A DNA stretch of 62,000 bases. It comes from Cryptomeria japonica. Lineage: Eukaryota > Streptophyta > Pinopsida > Cupressales > Cupressaceae. The DNA is taken from NCBI RefSeq assembly GCF_030272615.1, contig NC_081410.1, positions 111,479,433-111,541,432 of the forward strand. Reading direction: 5' to 3'. Every line of letters begins with the position of its first letter. The stretch's first letter is position 1. The position numbers and the translations under genes were made by a program. Positions 58,548-62,000 of the stretch are shown piece after piece. The notes under the pieces are model-generated. The model searched no databases and was not told where the DNA came from. It saw nothing but the letters and a program-made list of their open reading frames with translations.

Positions 58548-58822
58548 AATTTCAATTGATGCTTGGGGTGAAGGAATTTGTCCTTGGGGGGTCTCTACGA
58601 GGCCTTCCTTCCTTTAGGAATTCGTGTTTTTTCCATGCATTGCATCTCTCACTTTTGGCAAAGGGTTTTTTTCCCATGTAATTTTTCTCCTTTTTCTTTT
58701 CTTTGAGAGACCTCTTTTTATTTTACTTGGGTACTTAATCAAGCCTTTAGTTGTTGGGACCCATCTTGAATTCATGCATTTAGAGGTTTATTACTTCCCC
58801 CTAAGTTTCACTTAAGGGTGGG
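58548..58822 (+). pseudogene. Cop1 pol end and 3' region
   Basis: Continues SRYL from 47528 as QFQLMLGVKEFVLGGSLRG, the end of Copia pol, then noncoding sequence. Polypurine AAGGGTGGG at 58814-58822 touches the LTR. Confidence 0.8.
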
Positions 58823-59074
58823 TGTTAGAGCATATGCTTTTTGATTAAGTTCACTTAGTGGTTCTTTAGTTTAGCTTAAGTTGAGAATTATTTAGCTTCT
58901 CATGTTGTTTCTTTAGTTCTCCTAAATTTATCTTAGGGCATCTTTGTGATTTCTATAAAGCACTTCATTATGCATTCTAATTTCATTATGTGAACTTTGC
59001 TTTTGAAGAATATAACGTTCATCTCTATTGCTCTCATTTGTGGAAGGTAAGTGCTTGTGTTGAAAAATTCAACA
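58823..59074 (+). repeat. 3' LTR of Cop1
   Basis: TGTTAGAGCATATGC to AAATTCAACA, 252 bp, TG...CA. Followed by ATATC, the proposed target duplication. Confidence 0.9.
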
Positions 59075-59079
59075 ATATC

Positions 59080-59827
59080 CATATTTTATCATTGAATATC
59101 TATTTTTATTATCACTAGGATTTAAAAGTAAATGTTTATCATTTTTATCGTCTTTTATATTTGGCTCTTTGTTCAGGTCAAAAGGACAAAATAGGGGTTT
59201 GAATGAAGAAAGCCCATAAACAAACCCAAACATTCTTCATGTTCTCTATGTGTACAAGTTTTGTGAAATATAGGACCAAAACAAGAATTATGGGAGTTTT
59301 TGGATCAATTGTGTGAGAACAATAATGCAATGTGCTATAGTTTGCACTACATGCTAGCATTTGAGACATAGAGCTTCTATGTCAAGTGCCAAATTCCTTT
59401 TTACTTGTATTTTCATTTCCTAAAGTAATTAGATTTTTATTTATTTTCAATTTAAAGACAATTTAGCTTTACTTCTATTCTATCTCTAGTTAGTTAACAA
59501 TACAAACATTTCTCTAGCATAAATCATTTTTCTATACTTTCTAGCAAGTCTTAAATTCAATTCTACAATAAAAATAACAGTTTGATTTATGTTAATAAAA
59601 TTTAATTCAAAGATTTGTTATTTATAGTTGATTTTTTAAGTAACAAATTATTTCCATTACATTCTTGTCATTGTCTTTGATATTGGTGCATATGTTTCAC
59701 TAAAGTTTTTATAGAAGCAGGCTAACCCATGAAAAAAAATACCTTATAAATACTCTTTAGTGTAGACCAATCAAAATTTACTTATGCCTTCTCTAGATCC
59801 ACTTTTGACCTTATATTAAAATCACAG
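59080..59827. other. AT-rich spacer, nothing identified
   Basis: Between Cop1 and the LINE poly(A). No frame, repeat or RNA gene I can support. Confidence 0.5.
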
Positions 59828-60345
59828 TTTTTTTTTTTAGCAAGGTGGCAAGCCACATATATATTAATATAATAATAGGATACAAAATCTGGTTCGACGA
59901 GCATATCGGCAGGAAAGAACCAGAAAAAAGAAAACCTCCGGTTATAGCTACAATTTCAAATGAAATCGCCTAAAAACTAACGCTAACCTAAAGCAACTAA
60001 ATTAGTGAAATGATAGAAATATCATTTTTACAAGACCAGAATACCAATTTTCCAATTGGCTGCAGGACAACATAACTGACTCGATCTTGTTGCATTCCAA
60101 AAAATATTAACTTGGGATAGTTAATATTGCACGTAGGCTTATAATTTTTGCAACCTGGTCATCCTCAACAGTTTTGAAAATGGAGATCCATCCGACGTCC
60201 ATATTTATGCTCATCAAAATAGGTACAGAATTTACCCTCTTCTTTACTCATCCATCAACTAGACGTTTTCATCTTAATGTTCTTGCACCATGCCCTTGTC
60301 GATTATAGGTAGAATTTGAGCTAACCCTGTAGCTTCATTTGAGCC

Positions 60346-61032
60346 CTATGATAGCACAGGCCCTAAGGCAATATTCAAATCTGGCACTACCGGTTGCAGG
60401 GGTGGATTCACCTCGGGAGGTTCGACATTCAACAAAATTAACAGGGCATCTGACTTTTTCTTAACCAAAGTAACCAATTCTTGCCCTATTTCCCTTCGGT
60501 GTCTATCCAAAGCACTTTGGATATAATAAAAGTTCTGCATCTCCAGCGTATGTTTAATATTATCATAAATTGACACAAAGAAATGTTTGGATAGGAGGAA
60601 ATGTCGCAGGAAAATGCCCCCAATGTGGGCGTTACCCTCCCATAAGTCATATATTTGGGCTGCAAGGAGAAGTTCATTACCAGGCAGAAATTCATGCTTG
60701 ACAACTTTGGCAGCAATTAACTCAAACACTAAAAGGGATTGGAGCAAGTCAAAAGCATTTGACAAGAAAATAGAGATAAGTTGTGAAGGGAAGATGGCCT
60801 GTCTTGCCTGAGGAAACATGATTTCTTCACCAATCACCTGCTTGATGCTCCTCATGATCTGGTATGATTGAATTTGGAATACTTGTCCCATAAAACCATC
60901 TATAATGTGCTCCATGAAGAGTATCTCCCACTCTTCCACTGCTAAGAAGACTCTATAGTTGTGCGGCAAATACTCTGTGTGCTCTCTGCGACATGTTGCG
61001 CAAGTAGAGTCCATTTGCAATCTTCCTTCCAT
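60346..61032 (-). CDS. Open frame of unknown function in LINE 3' region
   Basis: 228 codons without a stop, ATG at 61032; the same frame has a TAG five codons upstream, so it does not join the RNase H frame. Near the N-terminus CATCRREH, then helical, hydrophobic sequence (LISIFLSNAFDLLQSLLVFE) and a Pro-rich end (VEPPEVNPPLQPVVPDLN). I do not recognise it. It is well preserved beside decayed neighbours. It could be LINE-encoded, a captured fragment or chance. Confidence 0.5.
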   Translation of the reverse strand: MEGRLQMDSTCATCRREHTEYLPHNYRVFLAVEEWEILFMEHIIDGFMGQVFQIQSYQIMRSIKQVIGEEIMFPQARQAIFPSQLISIFLSNAFDLLQSLLVFELIAAKVVKHEFLPGNELLLAAQIYDLWEGNAHIGGIFLRHFLLSKHFFVSIYDNIKHTLEMQNFYYIQSALDRHRREIGQELVTLVKKKSDALLILLNVEPPEVNPPLQPVVPDLNIALGPVLS

Positions 61033-61467
61033 TGAAGTCAGCGAGCCCTAATCTGGTGTTCTGTATGTTTTCCCTCTTCAAAACCTATGTTATGCACAAA
61101 CCAGTTTAGCTTGTGAGGGAAGAATGCCTTTTAGGTGGAGGAAGTGATATTTAATAGACGACCCGTCCATCTATGTTATAATTATGAACTCTTCCTGCTT
61201 GCAAGAATTCGTATCTGACAACTTTACTAAACTATGAACGAGGTGATATCAGATTACATCTCACACATGCTAAGGATGTAGTCATGTATGCAAAGATGGC
61301 GAGGGACTAATTTAAGACATATTGCACATGTGCTCGTGCTAAATGATTAATTCACCCTGGTTCGAAATCATTCCTGCAAGTGTAATTAAATGGCATTTAA
61401 GTGATTAAACATGATGGTTACCATGTCTCATCACACATGAAATCTCATCCCATAGAATGTTTTTTAA

Positions 61468-61974
61468 TTACAAAAAATCTTTTAACTCATGATCATCCTT
61501 GATCGATTCAAATTGAAGACCATCGCAGCCCATGTTTGCAAGTATATCCTCCATCTTATTACCTTCCCTGTAAGTGTGCGAAATATGAAATTCTTCAAAT
61601 GAATCTAACAGAGACCAAACTTGTTCAAGAATATAGTTGATCCTCCAATTTAATGTTTTCCTTTGTATGCAGGCATTAATAATTAGAGAGGAGTCCCCTT
61701 CAACATGAACTTTTAGGTAACCCAATTTCTTTGCGAGGATCAATCCTTCCAATAACGCTTGCACCTCTGCCATATTATTAGTTCCTAGAGGCAATACAGA
61801 AGATTTGAATGCTCTTAAATTGCCCATATGATCCCTAATACAAACTTCATCCCCTGAGTCACCTGGGTTCCCTCTTGATGAACCATTGAAGTTAATTTTG
61901 ACAAAATCTCGATGAGGGGGTTTCCATGAAATGCTAGATCTATCAACCTTAAACAAATCATTAGAAGATGACAA
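61468..61974 (-). CDS. RNase H domain, probably LINE ORF2 end
   Basis: 168 codons of RNase H in the plant LINE form: VKINFNGSSRGNPGDSG, TNNMAEVQALLEGLILAKKL, VHVEGDSSLIINAC and HTYREGNKMEDILANMG. The first catalytic Asp (usually NFDGSS) reads Asn, so the domain is likely inactive; the Glu and later Asp residues remain. The frame may extend past the window edge. It would degrade RNA of RNA-DNA hybrids. A free RNase H-like host gene is the alternative. Confidence 0.75.
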   Translation of the reverse strand: MSSSNDLFKVDRSSISWKPPHRDFVKINFNGSSRGNPGDSGDEVCIRDHMGNLRAFKSSVLPLGTNNMAEVQALLEGLILAKKLGYLKVHVEGDSSLIINACIQRKTLNWRINYILEQVWSLLDSFEEFHISHTYREGNKMEDILANMGCDGLQFESIKDDHELKDFL

Positions 61975-62000
61975 GTTGGAGTTAGATGGTGATAAAATGT

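Larger units (their letters stand above)
5253..59074 (+). mobile_element. Cop1: old Copia element split by three insertions
   Basis: The outermost element. Its own sequence is 5253-10091, 39384-39514, 47266-47528 and 58548-59074, about 5.8 kb in all; the rest is inserted DNA. Order is 5' LTR, tRNA-Met primer site, gag, protease, integrase, reverse transcriptase, RNase H, polypurine tract, 3' LTR: the Ty1/Copia order, integrase before reverse transcriptase. The pieces are joined by the TSDs of D (ATTGA), B (ACTAA) and C (CCTTC), and RNase H coding resumes correctly across each junction. Many in-frame stops fall where Gln or Trp is expected. Integrase has lost its second Asp and its Glu, so the element is dead. 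Confidence 0.9.
59828..62000 (-). mobile_element. LINE-like element, 3' part
   Basis: An 11-base T run at 59828-59838 (poly(A) on the minus strand), preceded on that strand by GGCTTGCCACCTTGCT, marks a LINE 3' end. Upstream (higher coordinates) lie a 228-codon frame and a LINE-type RNase H domain that starts within 26 bases of the window edge. Reverse transcriptase and the 5' end lie outside. That all parts belong to one element is inferred from order and strand. Confidence 0.6.

Noticed and set aside
1-62000. CRISPR arrays, rRNA, bacterial operons
   Set aside because: No regularly spaced repeats, rRNA-like sequence or bacterial gene order seen; content is plant retroelements.

Overview
The window looks like intergenic DNA from a large, repeat-rich plant nuclear genome, perhaps a gymnosperm; the species guess is weak inference. 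Plant origin rests on the retroelement types: Ty1/Copia elements primed by initiator tRNA-Met, a Ty3/Gypsy element primed by plant tRNA-Asp, a Tat-lineage Gypsy element with a second RNase H, and a plant-type LINE RNase H. I see no host gene, rRNA, tRNA gene or CRISPR array. Almost every base belongs to a transposable element, and nearly all reading frames are broken by stops or frameshifts.

The layout is a nested stack that can be read from target-site duplications (TSDs). An old Copia element (here Cop1, + strand, 252-bp 3' LTR, TSD ATATC) spans 5253-59074 but has only about 5.8 kb of its own sequence, cut into four pieces. Three elements landed in it: D (Copia, - strand, 10092-39378, TSD ATTGA), B (LTR element with Gag and protease only, + strand, 39515-47260, TSD ACTAA) and C (Gypsy, + strand, 47529-58542, TSD CCTTC). 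D carries three more insertions: E, a 3'-truncated Tat-lineage Gypsy in the D 3' LTR (10621-23705); G, a pol-less LTR element (28143-36143, TSD ATCTA); and F, a solo LTR (36912-37883, TSD GATGG). Outside Cop1, a second copy of the B family (A, - strand) runs off the left edge, and a LINE-like element (- strand, poly(A) end at 59828) runs off the right edge.

The least ordinary element is G. It has intact LTRs, a tRNA-Met primer site and a polypurine tract, but no protease, integrase or reverse transcriptase. It carries a coiled-coil protein with five zinc-knuckle-like repeats and a second reading frame of about 1,100 codons, whose two final frames are joined exactly by removing a 64-nt GT-AG segment. 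C carries an extra 777-codon frame (ORF3) between pol and its 3' LTR, flanked by two near-copies of the polypurine tract.

The A/B family encodes only Gag and an odd protease (D-P-S at the active site in both copies). It repeats a hairpin with a fixed 11-nt loop in LTR and leader, and paired changes in one copy keep the stem. G, A and B would need enzymes from other elements to move; D and C, whose integrase and reverse transcriptase catalytic residues are still readable, show the kind of autonomous partner required, but no link between them is shown here.
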